Source: Fluviicola sp. (GTDB lineage: Bacteria > Bacteroidota > Bacteroidia > Flavobacteriales_D > Crocinitomicaceae). Taken from it: a stretch of 64,000 nt of DNA. This document shows positions 18,614 to 27,248 of this stretch, piece after piece. The position numbers and the translations under genes were made by a program. Below the pieces are notes generated by a model. That model was not told the DNA's origin. It saw only the letters and a list, made by a program, of their open reading frames with translations, and did not search any database. Position 1 is the stretch's first letter, and each line of letters starts with the position of its first letter. The stretch spans positions 1 to 64,000 of the forward strand of contig JAIRJW010000032.1 of the NCBI GenBank assembly GCA_031260455.1. The letters are read 5' to 3'.

Positions 18614-18644
18614 CAAATCTAATATTATGACAATAACTTAACAA
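18614..18644 (-). promoter_or_regulatory. Bacteroidetes-type promoter for the gene at 18591
   Basis: On the minus strand TTG (18644-18642), 20 bases, then TAGATTTG (18621-18614), a full fit to TTG-N19-21-TAnnTTTG. The start codon follows about 23 bases downstream. Confidence 0.6.
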
Positions 18645-18881
18645 GTATTTAACACCTTATACTTGCTTCAATTAACTCTTAACTATTGGAAAGCTAATCC
18701 ATATAATATGAAAGATAATCTCTTTATTCTATCGGGGCGGGTATTAGTATAGCGATGCGGCAATCTGCCCAGATATTACACCATTAATGTATTTCGGTCT
18801 CCATAAAAAACAGAAAAACCTGGAAGCATTCAACACGGATATAATTATAAGAAAAAAGGGGAATATTAGAACCCAATCGAT

Positions 18882-19988
18882 TTAGTAACAAAGCATTTGA
18901 TTGATACGGTAACAATATTTCGGATAAAGATTTACACCGATGAGTTTTATTTTCCCGTCTTCCACCCATTTTTGTTCAGCAATGGCATGTTCATAGATTT
19001 TTTTCTGAATTGATCCATTTTTTAATGATTGAGAATAACCTCCTTCATTTTCAATTTCAAGAAAAAATTTCCATGATTTTTCGGCAAATTGTTGCGTGAT
19101 ATTTTCGATGTAATAACTCCCGTTTCCCGCATCATCAAAGACATTGATGATACTTTCATAAGCCAATACGATCTGTTGTTTGAAAGCTATTTCTTCGGAA
19201 AGTAACTCGGAATTTTCTATTTTGAAATTATTGGAAAAAACCGCATCAGCTCCGCCGATCATTGCAGCAGAAAGTTCCAGTGTCGAACGAATGAGATTAT
19301 TTTCTTCATCAAATTTTGATTTATTTCTGAATGAAGTTTCCGCAAAAATGTACGGAATTTCATTCATTCCGAATTCTTTTGAAAATTGATTAAAAAGCAG
19401 TTTAAATGCCCTGATTTTAGCCATTTCAAAAAAATAATTTCCGCCGATCGAAAACCGGAAAATGAGCTTTTTTAGAATTTCAGCACCGAAAATTTCAGTC
19501 AGATCTTTTGTTTTTGCCAAAGCAATTCCGAGTTGCTGATAAATTGCAGCTCCCGAATTCTGGTGAAGTGAAATATTAATACAGATATTTTTTTCAAAAT
19601 TTTTGGACAAAAGTTCTTTTCCGAGTTGTTCATTAATTTCACCGGAAATATGATCAGAAAAAATATCGATCAATGAAAAATATCGGTTATTTTCATTGAT
19701 GGAAATGAGTTTCGCTAATTCTTCATTGTTCACAAAAATCACTTTATCATCAAGATTTTCTACATTTTCATCCAACAAAAAAGCAAAAATACCTTCCGCG
19801 ATATTCCCATGATATTTTGCTACCAAATGAGTGGATTTTTCTACTTTCGGAAGATTTTTCAATGGTTTTGAAAAAAAGTCGTAATAAGGTTTTACGGAAA
19901 TTTCTTCTAAATTTTCTTTGGAAAGAACCGAATAAATATCATCGGTTTTGAGTTGTTTTTTTACGAGATTTTCCCAGTCTGAAATCAT
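18882..19988 (-). CDS. Methylmalonyl-CoA mutase small-subunit-like protein, shortened
   Basis: A 368-residue protein related to the non-catalytic small subunit (MutA) of B12-dependent methylmalonyl-CoA mutase. Family signs are RFSIGGNYFFEMAKIRAFKLLF near 178-200, the segment IPYIFAETSFRNKS near 215-228, and DDAGNGSYYIENITQQFAEKSWKFF near 290-315. It ends soon after KLIGVNLYPK with an odd tail (YCYRINQMLCY), where family members usually go on for more residues, so the C-terminus is probably cut. No mutB gene is next to it, which is unusual because the two subunits work as a pair. The gene is much richer in A and T than sprA or nrdA, and uses AAA, GAA, AAT and TTT heavily. Acquired DNA or decay are both possible. 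Catalytic role alone is unlikely. Confidence 0.7.
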   Translation of the reverse strand: MISDWENLVKKQLKTDDIYSVLSKENLEEISVKPYYDFFSKPLKNLPKVEKSTHLVAKYHGNIAEGIFAFLLDENVENLDDKVIFVNNEELAKLISINENNRYFSLIDIFSDHISGEINEQLGKELLSKNFEKNICINISLHQNSGAAIYQQLGIALAKTKDLTEIFGAEILKKLIFRFSIGGNYFFEMAKIRAFKLLFNQFSKEFGMNEIPYIFAETSFRNKSKFDEENNLIRSTLELSAAMIGGADAVFSNNFKIENSELLSEEIAFKQQIVLAYESIINVFDDAGNGSYYIENITQQFAEKSWKFFLEIENEGGYSQSLKNGSIQKKIYEHAIAEQKWVEDGKIKLIGVNLYPKYCYRINQMLCY

Positions 19989-20025
19989 TTTAAAATTTAT
20001 TTTTTTATAACCTTTAATTTGAAAT

Positions 20026-20127
20026 TTATAATTCTTTCAGTTTTTGAATTTCTTCTTTTTGCATTCAGATGATTTCTTTTAAAGAGTTATTATGTTCTTT
20101 AAGTTCTGTTACAAGTTGATCAGACAT
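20026..20127 (-). pseudogene. Coiled-coil peptide frame interrupted by one stop
   Basis: Minus strand: ATG at 20127 begins MSDQLVTELKEHNNSLKEII, then a TGA at 20065-20067, then in the same frame MQKEEIQKLKEL and TAA at 20026-20028. The heptad-like pattern continues across the stop, so this looks like the end of a small coiled-coil protein broken by one base change, or two overlapping micro-frames. It lies in the AT-rich segment between two unrelated genes. Similar tails occur at the end of small HTH regulators such as the one at 1759. Too short for a firm call. Confidence 0.3.
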
Positions 20128-20177
20128 ATTGATAATATAGGTGAAATTTGGGGAAGAGTACAATTTGAAAACCCATG

Positions 20178-21710
20178 TTATTTAATAAACTTCATTGATT
20201 TTTTCACTTCATTATTTATTTTCAATTCGCACAGATAATTTCCTTTTGGAAGTTTCAGATGTTCAATATCAATTTTTTGGATGTATTTTCCGTAACCTTG
20301 ATTTTCATTCAAAATCTGTTCAATTTTTTTTCCGCTTATATCATAAATGTTGATTTCCACTGATGATTGATCATGAAGTTTATAGGAAATAAATACTTCA
20401 TTTACCACAGGATTTGGATAAAAGCTAATGTCGTTATTGATGGCTGTTTCTGCGGTTTGCAAAATTTGATTATCATTGATTGTTGCAGTAATGATGCGGC
20501 TGTTTCCATTCAGTTGATCTCCCCAAATAGGATGAATGATTCCATTTTTCACGGCAATATTCGTATAATCGCCGAAGAAAATACCTGCGTTGGGAGTAAA
20601 AGTAGTATCATTTATTTTCATATTAATGAAAGTTTCGCCACCGTCCGTAGATTTTGCAAGGTAAACATCGGTGCGATTGTCATTATAACTTCTTCTATCG
20701 TAAAAAACAAAATAAAGATTTCCATTGTCTTGATCAATCGTCATCCACGTTAAAAACTGATGTTTCCCCGAATTATCATTATTTACTTTTACCGGAGAAG
20801 ACCACGTATTTCCTCCATCGGTAGATTTGCTGAGAAAAACATCGGTATTGTTCGTGCCGTTTCGCTGGTCGCACCAATTTACATAAATCGTTCCGCGATT
20901 TGCGCCATTACTGACATCGCAAGCAGTGATCGGCAAACCATTGCTACGATCGAGTCCGGGAATAGGAAAATCCCAACCTCCGGGAATATCATCAATTTTA
21001 ATATCATTCGTAAGCCATGTATTTCCGCCGTTCAAAGAACGATTGAAAACCAAACCTGCAGGTCCTGCCCAAGAAACATAAATTTCATCATTGGGACCGA
21101 TTGCCGGAACAGCGCCTTCCACCGTATTGTCACTATCAACACAGTCGCCGTCAACCGAATTAATTTTCAAAGGATTGCTCCACGAAACTCCGCCATCAAT
21201 GGATTTAGAAAACATAATCACAGATTTATCATTCGGATTAAAACTTCCGTAAACATCAAACTGAGTCCAGGTTACATAAAGGTTGTTGTTGCTATCCGCA
21301 GCGAGCCAAGCTTTGTCTTGTGCTTTTGTCCCATTCAGTCCTGTAAAACTTCCGTTGTTATAAGTAGAACCTCCGTCAATTGATTTCTGCACTACAATTC
21401 TATCAATCCAGTTTCCGGGAGCAGGAGGATTAGATAAATGCACGAAAAATAGATTTCCGGTCTTATCAAAAACCATCACTGGATCTCCCCAAACACCGTA
21501 AGTAGAAGATAAAGTTTTTTTTGTCCAATTCAACCCGCCATTAGTAGAATAATAATAATTATCAATATTGGATGCTGCCACCACAATATTTGGATTTATC
21601 GGACTAATCGCGATAGTCGGCTCGGTTGGTGTGCCGGTTTGAATGACGACATTTTGCTGCGCCGAAATAAAAATACTTACAAATACGGATAAAAAACTGA
21701 TTGCTTTCAC
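20178..21710 (-). CDS. Secreted Asp-box (sialidase/BNR-like) beta-propeller protein with T9SS sorting domain
   Basis: A 510-residue exported protein with signal peptide MKAISFLSVFVSIFISAQ. Six Asp-box-like motifs are spread along it (STNGGLNWTKK, KSIDGGSTY, KSIDGGVSWSNP, SLNGGNTWLTN, KSTDGGNTWSSP, KSTDGGETF), the pattern S-x-D/N-G-G-x-x-W/F of sialidase-like propellers. The catalytic Arg triad and Tyr/Glu of true sialidases cannot be placed with confidence, so a glycan-binding or unknown hydrolase role is equally possible. The end is a type A T9SS sorting domain (ISFYPNPVVNEVFISYKL to KKSMKFIK). The gene is AT-rich like its neighbour at 18882, unlike sprA, and may have come with it. A TATTTTTG -7-like box (21740-21733) lies before it without a clear -33 partner. 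Confidence 0.85.
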   Translation of the reverse strand: MKAISFLSVFVSIFISAQQNVVIQTGTPTEPTIAISPINPNIVVAASNIDNYYYSTNGGLNWTKKTLSSTYGVWGDPVMVFDKTGNLFFVHLSNPPAPGNWIDRIVVQKSIDGGSTYNNGSFTGLNGTKAQDKAWLAADSNNNLYVTWTQFDVYGSFNPNDKSVIMFSKSIDGGVSWSNPLKINSVDGDCVDSDNTVEGAVPAIGPNDEIYVSWAGPAGLVFNRSLNGGNTWLTNDIKIDDIPGGWDFPIPGLDRSNGLPITACDVSNGANRGTIYVNWCDQRNGTNNTDVFLSKSTDGGNTWSSPVKVNNDNSGKHQFLTWMTIDQDNGNLYFVFYDRRSYNDNRTDVYLAKSTDGGETFINMKINDTTFTPNAGIFFGDYTNIAVKNGIIHPIWGDQLNGNSRIITATINDNQILQTAETAINNDISFYPNPVVNEVFISYKLHDQSSVEINIYDISGKKIEQILNENQGYGKYIQKIDIEHLKLPKGNYLCELKINNEVKKSMKFIK

Positions 21711-21823
21711 AATTTGATATAAAAAAATTTCTCAAAAATAAACAATCTTTTGAAAATTGAAACTTTTTTGCTGCCAGATACGGTCTGAACCCATACAAAT
21801 CCTGAAAAACAGACAGACATGGA

Positions 21824-21859
21824 AAAAATAAGGGCATTCCTAGGAATGCCCTTATTTTT
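21824..21859. terminator. Perfect 36-bp palindrome, bidirectional terminator
   Basis: Both arms are 18 bases (AAAAATAAGGGCATTCCT and its exact complement), so the hairpin is flanked by A5 and T5 and works in both directions. It lies 32 bases after the stop of the minus-strand gene at 21892. Confidence 0.85.
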
Positions 21860-21891
21860 GTATTATATTTTTATGATTATGCGATAAACTG

Positions 21892-22644
21892 TCAGTGCTT
21901 AACAACAATTCGTTTCGTTTGAAGAATCTTATTCTTATCTGTGATCGCAACCAGGTAAACTCCATTCTTAAAGTTACTGACATCGATTTTAGCAAAAGGA
22001 CTCTGTATCTCATCATACACCACTTTTCCTAAAACATCCGTAATGCGAATACTAAGATCTGTATCATAGCCAGCTGCATTGATTGTCAACAATGAATTTA
22101 CCGGGTTCGGATATACTGATATTTCTTTATTCTCATTTTTATTAACTCCCAAAACAGAAGTAATAATGACATCAACAGAATCTACACGTGTAGACTGTCC
22201 TTCTATTAAATAGAATCTGTATCTTTCAGTACCCGATCCGTCGGTATCCGTATCAGCAATCAGGTTCGCAGATTCTCCCGGCGCAATATCCAGGCTATAC
22301 TGAGCAGGACTCGTCCACGGGTTTGTACTCATAATGGGTGCAGTATAGCATTGTCCGAATGGATCTCCCGGAGCTCCCCAGCATAAATAATCAGTCCAGC
22401 TGGCAACGTCCGTAATTCTGTAACGTTCCATCTTCCAGGTCTTATTCGTTGCAGATACGTTCTTAAAATTGATCGTAACCCCATGAGTTCCATCCGATGA
22501 AACGGCATAAGTGTAATCTGTGCCATTTAGCATGTTTCCTATTCCGGACTGGGAGCCAGCATCCCAAAGCTTAATTTCCGTCTGACCAAAACCAGCAGAC
22601 CAGGTAACTAAAGCGACAATAACCAGAGAGTATATTTTTTTCAT
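21892..22644 (-). CDS. Secreted protein of unknown function with T9SS sorting domain
   Basis: A 250-residue exported protein. Signal peptide MKKIYSLVIVALVTWSAGFGQ; the body (residues about 22-165) is a compact beta-rich domain with CWGAPGDPFGQCYTAP in the middle, two Cys that could pair. Residues about 170-250 form a type A sorting domain (ISVYPNPVNSLLTINAAGYD to QTKRIVVKH). Expected route: Sec, then SprA. The body domain resembles the short adhesin-like domains before sorting signals in flavobacteria, but I cannot name it. It has its own promoter at 22666-22697 and a strong terminator at 21824, so it is a single-gene unit. Confidence 0.88.
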   Translation of the reverse strand: MKKIYSLVIVALVTWSAGFGQTEIKLWDAGSQSGIGNMLNGTDYTYAVSSDGTHGVTINFKNVSATNKTWKMERYRITDVASWTDYLCWGAPGDPFGQCYTAPIMSTNPWTSPAQYSLDIAPGESANLIADTDTDGSGTERYRFYLIEGQSTRVDSVDVIITSVLGVNKNENKEISVYPNPVNSLLTINAAGYDTDLSIRITDVLGKVVYDEIQSPFAKIDVSNFKNGVYLVAITDKNKILQTKRIVVKH

Positions 22645-22665
22645 GTTTTAATTTTCCAATTTTCA

Positions 22666-22697
22666 CAAATATATAAATAGTAAGCTTTTGAAAACAA
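22666..22697 (-). promoter_or_regulatory. Bacteroidetes-type promoter for the gene at 22644
   Basis: Minus strand TTG (22697-22695), 21 bases, TATATTTG (22673-22666), then the ATG 22 bases later. Confidence 0.6.
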
Positions 22698-22930
22698 CTT
22701 ATCCAGCAAGCTATTAATTTGTAAGATTACAATTTTTTTTATAAAAAAACAATGCCAGCAATATCAATCTCCTTTCTTTTTTGATTTAAATGCCTGTTTT
22801 TTTAATTAAACGGTTTAGTTTTAGCCGAAATGCTTCTTTTTAGGAATGCAATTCTTTCTGTGACCTTAACATTTTTTAGGAATACAAGAGTACCGGAGAA
22901 CACATGTTTAAATTTGTGTTAAGGAAAAGG

Positions 22931-22938
22931 TATCTTTG
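22931..22938 (+). promoter_or_regulatory. Likely -7 element before the TlpA-DUF6029-Omp28 cassette
   Basis: TATCTTTG fits TAnnTTTG and lies 43 bases before the ATG at 22982. A TTG at the right distance was not found, so the -33 part is weak. The rest of the gap 22674-22930 shows only A/T-rich tracts. Confidence 0.4.
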
Positions 22939-22981
22939 GTATCCGGCACAGATCTTGAACGTGTATGCTAAAATTTAAACT

Positions 22982-23491
22982 ATGAAAAAAATTGCGTTTT
23001 TATTATTGGGACTGGTGGTTTCTACTTTGTCAATGGCTCAGGAAGACCACCAACTGATTGTAAAACAACTCCCTTCCGTGAAATTGGTCGATATGAACGG
23101 AAAAGCGGTGAATACGGCCGAGCTTGGATTTAAAGGTCCTGTTGTTATTTCTTTTTGGGCAACCTGGTGTTCTCCCTGCAAGCGCGAGCTGAATACCATT
23201 CATGAATTGTATCCCGACTGGCAGGAGGAAACAGGCGTAACACTGGTTGCCGTGAGCATTGACGATGAAAAAACAAAAGCACAGGTTCCGGTTTATGTAG
23301 ACGGAAAAGGATGGGAATATCTGGTCCTGATGGATCCGAACGGAGATTTTAAACGTGCCATGGGCGTAAACAACGTTCCTCACACGTTCCTGGTAGACCA
23401 GAAAGGAAATATCGTGTATTCACACAACAACTACGCTCCCGGAGATGAGGAAAACTTATATGATGAAATCAAAAAATTAGCCCACAAATAG
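22982..23491 (+). CDS. Periplasmic thioredoxin-like protein, TlpA/ResA type
   Basis: A 169-residue thiol-disulfide oxidoreductase. Signal peptide MKKIAFLLLGLVVSTLSMAQ; active site WCSPC with Cys63 and Cys66; cis-Pro at 133 (NNVPHTFLVD). The fold is of the AhpC/TSA-TlpA type (FKGPVVISFWATWCSPC). It should act in the periplasm on disulfides of exported proteins, as known for TlpA/ResA. It heads a plus-strand cassette: the outer-membrane protein at 23506 starts 14 bases after its stop and an Omp28-like lipoprotein with a CYNC motif follows, so a common role in thiol handling at the outer membrane is a fair guess. Confidence 0.93.
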   Translation: MKKIAFLLLGLVVSTLSMAQEDHQLIVKQLPSVKLVDMNGKAVNTAELGFKGPVVISFWATWCSPCKRELNTIHELYPDWQEETGVTLVAVSIDDEKTKAQVPVYVDGKGWEYLVLMDPNGDFKRAMGVNNVPHTFLVDQKGNIVYSHNNYAPGDEENLYDEIKKLAHK

Positions 23492-23505
23492 CCATTTACA
23501 CATAG

Positions 23506-25200
23506 ATGAAAAACTGGATTTTAGGAATCTGCGCATTGTCTGGGTCGCTCACGGTACTCGGGCAATCGAATTTACTAGGAAGCATCACCGGTAACATGGA
23601 AGCTACTTTCCAATACTTAAAAGCCGATCCGCTAATCAGTGCGCTCCAGCCTGCCGAACGCGGCCTGCTTAACTCTTACATGAATATATTTTATTCCGGA
23701 TCTCACTTCAAAGCAGGTGGCCGGTTCGAATCCTATTTACCTCGAATCAACGGTTATCCGAATAGGTTTGACGGTACTGGCCTGGGAATGCGTTACGTGG
23801 GCTGGTCAAACGATTACATCGACATCACCATCGGGAACTTCTACGAGCAATTTGGAGCAGGAACTGCTTTTCGTGCGTATGAAGACCGCAATCTCGGTTA
23901 TGACAACGCCATGGACGGAGCCCGCGTAATTCTGCGACCATATAAGGGAGTTCAGCTAAAAGGAGTGTACGGAAACCAACGCTATTCGTTCCAGGGAGGC
24001 CGGGTGGAAAAATCTGCTGGCATTACACGTGGTGTGGACTTACAGCTTCATCTGAACGAATTGTTCACCCGCTTAGATTCAACCGGACTGGATGTAACGA
24101 TTGGCGGGTCCTTCATGAGCAAATACCAGAAAGATGATAACGAAGTTTATGTACTTCCGGAGAATGTTGCTGCATATAGCGGACGGATTGGCTTGCGTTA
24201 CAAGAAATTCAGCTTGAATGGGGAATACACACATAAAGACAATGATCCGAGCGACGACAATGGTTACATTTACAATCCTGGTCACGCGGCTTTGATTAAT
24301 CTCGGGTATTCCCGCAAGGGGCTGGGAATTTCAGTATCCGCAAAATCCGTTGATAATATGAGCTATCGTTCCGACCGCACAAAAGGCCTGGCGGATTTGT
24401 TTATCAACTACCTTCCTGCAATGAACAAGACGCATACTTATAACCTGGTTGCCACGCTTTACCCTTATGCTACTCAGCCTTTGGGAGAAGTTGCATTCCA
24501 GGCAGAAGTGTTGTATACCATTCCCAAAGGAAAAGGCGGTGGAAAGTATGGGATTCCAATTAATGTAAATTATTCCACTGCTTATCTTCCGATCAGGCAT
24601 ACAGCAGGCTACGGATTGCCAGGAGATTCCTCCCGTGTTATGTACAAGGGAAACCCATTTGACAAATCGGATAGCTTACTCTGGCAAGACTTCAACGTTA
24701 ACATCACTTACAAATTCAACAAGAGCTTCTACCTGATCGGGTCTTATTTTAATATCGTGATCAACAATGATGTTTCCAAAATTACGGAAGATGCTCATGG
24801 GATTATCAATGCCCATATCGGTGTCCTGGAAGCTGGATGGAAGATCAACAAAAAACACAATCTCCGTGCTGAATTTCAAGCCCTGTTCACTACAAATAAA
24901 AAAATGGCTGGATTTGGTTATCAAACCGATAAAGACAAAGGAGATTGGGTGACCCTGGTTTTGGAATACACCATCTCGCCTAACTGGTTCTTTGGATTCA
25001 TGGATCAGTATAATTATGGAAATTCCAGCAAAGACCTGCGTGTGCATTATGCAATCGGATCTTTCGGCTGGATTAAAGATGCAACCCGCGTAACTTTGAA
25101 CTACGGCAGACAACGTGCAGGATTATTCTGTGTAGGCGGAATTTGTCGGTTCGTCCCGGCATCAAATGGTTTAACGGTGTCACTGACGCAAAGTTTTTAA
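23506..25200 (+). CDS. Outer-membrane beta-barrel protein, DUF6029-like
   Basis: A 564-residue protein with signal peptide (MKNWILGICALSGSLTVLGQ) and alternating hydrophobic strands with aromatic girdle residues to the very end (FVPASNGLTVSLTQSF, with C-terminal Phe as in outer-membrane barrels). Repeated patterns such as LGMRYVGWSNDYIDITIGNFYEQFG and VILRPYKGVQLKGVYG fit a porin-like barrel of the family called DUF6029, which is often found beside TlpA- and Omp28-type genes in Bacteroidetes; this family name is from recollection of such neighbourhoods. Two Cys near the end (LFCVGGICRF) are notable next to a thioredoxin-like gene. The substrate or partner is unknown. Confidence 0.75.
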   Translation: MKNWILGICALSGSLTVLGQSNLLGSITGNMEATFQYLKADPLISALQPAERGLLNSYMNIFYSGSHFKAGGRFESYLPRINGYPNRFDGTGLGMRYVGWSNDYIDITIGNFYEQFGAGTAFRAYEDRNLGYDNAMDGARVILRPYKGVQLKGVYGNQRYSFQGGRVEKSAGITRGVDLQLHLNELFTRLDSTGLDVTIGGSFMSKYQKDDNEVYVLPENVAAYSGRIGLRYKKFSLNGEYTHKDNDPSDDNGYIYNPGHAALINLGYSRKGLGISVSAKSVDNMSYRSDRTKGLADLFINYLPAMNKTHTYNLVATLYPYATQPLGEVAFQAEVLYTIPKGKGGGKYGIPINVNYSTAYLPIRHTAGYGLPGDSSRVMYKGNPFDKSDSLLWQDFNVNITYKFNKSFYLIGSYFNIVINNDVSKITEDAHGIINAHIGVLEAGWKINKKHNLRAEFQALFTTNKKMAGFGYQTDKDKGDWVTLVLEYTISPNWFFGFMDQYNYGNSSKDLRVHYAIGSFGWIKDATRVTLNYGRQRAGLFCVGGICRFVPASNGLTVSLTQSF

Positions 25201-25219
25201 TGTATTAATTTTTCAGAAC

Positions 25220-26152
25220 ATGAAAAAGATCCTTTTTATTACAGCAGTTACTGCAACAATTCTGGCTTCCTGTGATAAGGTGAAAAATGCTTACCCTGCA
25301 AAAGCACCTGGAAATACCACTCTTGACTGGTCACTTTATCCGGATGGGGATTCGGCACACTATGTTGCCCAGGGATTATGGCCTGCGTTTTCTGAAAATA
25401 CCAACACTCTGACCAATGTATTGATCGAAGATTTCACGGGACACCGTTGTTACAATTGCCCGAATGCAGCAGTTATCCTGCACAGCCTGGAACTGGCAAA
25501 CCCGGGAAGAGTCTTCGGGGCAGGAATTCATACGAGCCCGGTTGGGATATCCAGTTTCCAGGAAACGAATTCCGACTATCCGACCATCCTGTATAATGAT
25601 CTCGCTTTTGAAATAGGAACACATTTTGGTTCCAAACCGGGAACCGGATTCCTCGGGAATCCGAACGGAGCGGTGAATCGCCAGCTGAATGGTACAGACA
25701 ATACTGCTTCTCCGGGAACATGGTCAAGTAAAACTGCTATAGCATTGAATGCGACCCTGAAAGTCAATCTGCAATCTCACTGTAATTATTTTCCAAGTAC
25801 ACGGGGAGCTTTCCTGCATATAGAAGCAGACAAAATCGACAATAACTTGTCCAATCCCCTTGCATTGGCTGTATATGTTTTGGAGGATTCTTTAGTAGCT
25901 CCTCAACTAATGCCCGATGTAACGAGAAATGTGAACTATGTGCATAGAGATATTTTAAGAGATTGTATTGACGGGAAAGCTTTCGGGCGCGTTCTGGGAA
26001 CCGGTGATCAGGGATCGAACGGGAAATATTATGTGAATTATTCTTACAAATTACCGGATCAGTATTATGTCGATAACATGCATTTCCTGATTTATGTATA
26101 TGATAAAACAACTGAAGAAATTTACCAGGTGATCGAACAACACCTTCATTAA
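25220..26152 (+). CDS. Omp28-like lipoprotein with thioredoxin-like CxxC motif
   Basis: A 310-residue lipoprotein: signal with lipobox ILASC, Cys at about residue 18. After about 65 residues comes the Omp28 signature VLIEDFTGHRCYNCPNAAVIL, a CxxC in the place of a thioredoxin active site, followed by FGAGIHTSPVG and FLGNPNGAVNR, which are usual in this family. No T9SS sorting domain is present, in contrast to the 635-residue Omp28 protein at 16684, so this one should stay as a lipid-anchored form. It is the third gene of the cassette, 19 bases after the DUF6029-like gene. The known family is an outer-membrane protein of Porphyromonas; function is not settled. Confidence 0.88.
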   Translation: MKKILFITAVTATILASCDKVKNAYPAKAPGNTTLDWSLYPDGDSAHYVAQGLWPAFSENTNTLTNVLIEDFTGHRCYNCPNAAVILHSLELANPGRVFGAGIHTSPVGISSFQETNSDYPTILYNDLAFEIGTHFGSKPGTGFLGNPNGAVNRQLNGTDNTASPGTWSSKTAIALNATLKVNLQSHCNYFPSTRGAFLHIEADKIDNNLSNPLALAVYVLEDSLVAPQLMPDVTRNVNYVHRDILRDCIDGKAFGRVLGTGDQGSNGKYYVNYSYKLPDQYYVDNMHFLIYVYDKTTEEIYQVIEQHLH

Positions 26153-26290
26153 AATTTAACATTCGCTGTAACGAAACGTAAGCCCGTTTATCAGGAAATC
26201 ACACTTTTTGCAAACAACTTTTAACATTTTCCACATACCAAATCCTGAAAGGGATCGTTATATTTAAATCAAAATTTTAAACAGAACCCT

Positions 26291-26488
26291 ATGTTTGAAC
26301 TGACGAAAAAAATTCTGGTTCGGGTAAGTTTCGACCCACTATTATTCCAAAAAGAATTGTCCAAATCCATTAAATGGATGTCCGACTCTGAGGAAATTCA
26401 GCGTTTAAGGGAATGGTGTCTTAAAGAATTTGGAGCAATATACCCTTCGATTATCCAAAAGGCTTTTTCACCTCAAAAGGTTAAATAA
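26291..26488 (+). CDS. Small conserved protein, 65 residues
   Basis: A 65-residue protein beginning MFELTKKILVRVSFDPLLFQ and containing IKWMSDSEEIQRLREWC. It is basic, helical and has no signal peptide. I recall closely similar short proteins in other Bacteroidetes (pattern FELTKKIL.KVSFD..LF.KEL.KA.KWL), so it is likely a real conserved gene; no function is known to me. It lies 138 bp after the Omp28 gene and has a clean terminator behind it. Confidence 0.75.
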   Translation: MFELTKKILVRVSFDPLLFQKELSKSIKWMSDSEEIQRLREWCLKEFGAIYPSIIQKAFSPQKVK

Positions 26489-26509
26489 CATATTTTTACA
26501 ATAAAGACT

Positions 26510-26536
26510 AACGGCTCCCAAAAGGAGCCGTTTTTA
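26510..26536 (+). terminator. Rho-independent terminator
   Basis: ACGGCTCC, a 5-base loop, GGAGCCGT and then TTTT. It follows the small gene at 26291 by 23 bases. Confidence 0.85.
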
Positions 26537-26654
26537 GTTTCAAATCTTTCTATACTAAAGATGCCTGACGGAAATACCTGTGCGTTCTGACGTTATATTC
26601 CGTTAGCACCAAACACGGGAACATTTATCCACCGACCGAAAGCTACGCTTTCTC

Positions 26655-27125
26655 TTACTCGAATTCAATCAGTAAGCCTCCTTTGTCTACCACGTCTTGA
26701 GGGTTAACGGCAATAACTTTCACCACACCGGTTCCTTCTGCTTTAAGTATGTTTTCCATTTTCATCGCTTCCAGCGTCAGCAAAGGATCTCCGACTTCTA
26801 TGGCCTGACCGACAATAACGGCTACACTAATTACTCTTCCCGGCATCGGAGCTTTCAACTGTTTTAATTTGCGCAGTTTCGGCTTGTCCATTCCCAAAGA
26901 AGCTATCAGTTCATCCAGAGGACCTCTCTTCTTTATTTCAAATATGCGGTGATTCAATTTCAGGGTCAGTAATCCCTCTTCCATACGGTTCGACATCACC
27001 TCTCCGCGAAACTTTTTTCCCTTGTATGTGATCGTAAAAAATTGCTGGTTTTCCCAATGGATATGAACTCCATCTCTGTTAGCATGAAGGATTTCTCCAT
27101 CTGATGTCCAGTTAGCCATTTCCAT
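26655..27125 (-). CDS. Biotin carboxyl carrier protein of an acyl-CoA carboxylase
   Basis: A 156-residue carrier subunit. The biotin-lysine motif is EAMKMEN at about residues 119-125 and the fold around it (KAPMPGRVISVAVIVGQAIE to GGLLIEFE) is the biotinyl/lipoyl-attachment domain. Residues 1-70 are a beta-rich part (IHWENQQFFTITYKGKKF) seen in the propionyl/acetyl-CoA carboxylase carrier proteins of Bacteroidetes. Carboxylase and biotin-carboxylase subunits are not adjacent here. The gene is alone between two transcription units; the divergent M1 peptidase starts at 27249. Confidence 0.88.
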   Translation of the reverse strand: MEMANWTSDGEILHANRDGVHIHWENQQFFTITYKGKKFRGEVMSNRMEEGLLTLKLNHRIFEIKKRGPLDELIASLGMDKPKLRKLKQLKAPMPGRVISVAVIVGQAIEVGDPLLTLEAMKMENILKAEGTGVVKVIAVNPQDVVDKGGLLIEFE

Positions 27126-27181
27126 CTGTAAGAATTTTGCGGCAATAATACGAACTATTTATCCATTCATCTAGAAAAAGA

Positions 27182-27211
27182 TTGCAAAAAAACCATAGTT
27201 TTCTATATTTG
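27182..27211 (+). promoter_or_regulatory. Bacteroidetes-type promoter for the M1 peptidase
   Basis: TTG (27182-27184), 19 bases, TATATTTG (27204-27211), then the ATG at 27249. Complete fit to the group consensus. Confidence 0.65.
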
Positions 27212-27248
27212 CTCTTCAAAATATTTTAAGAATCATATTCGCCCCGAA

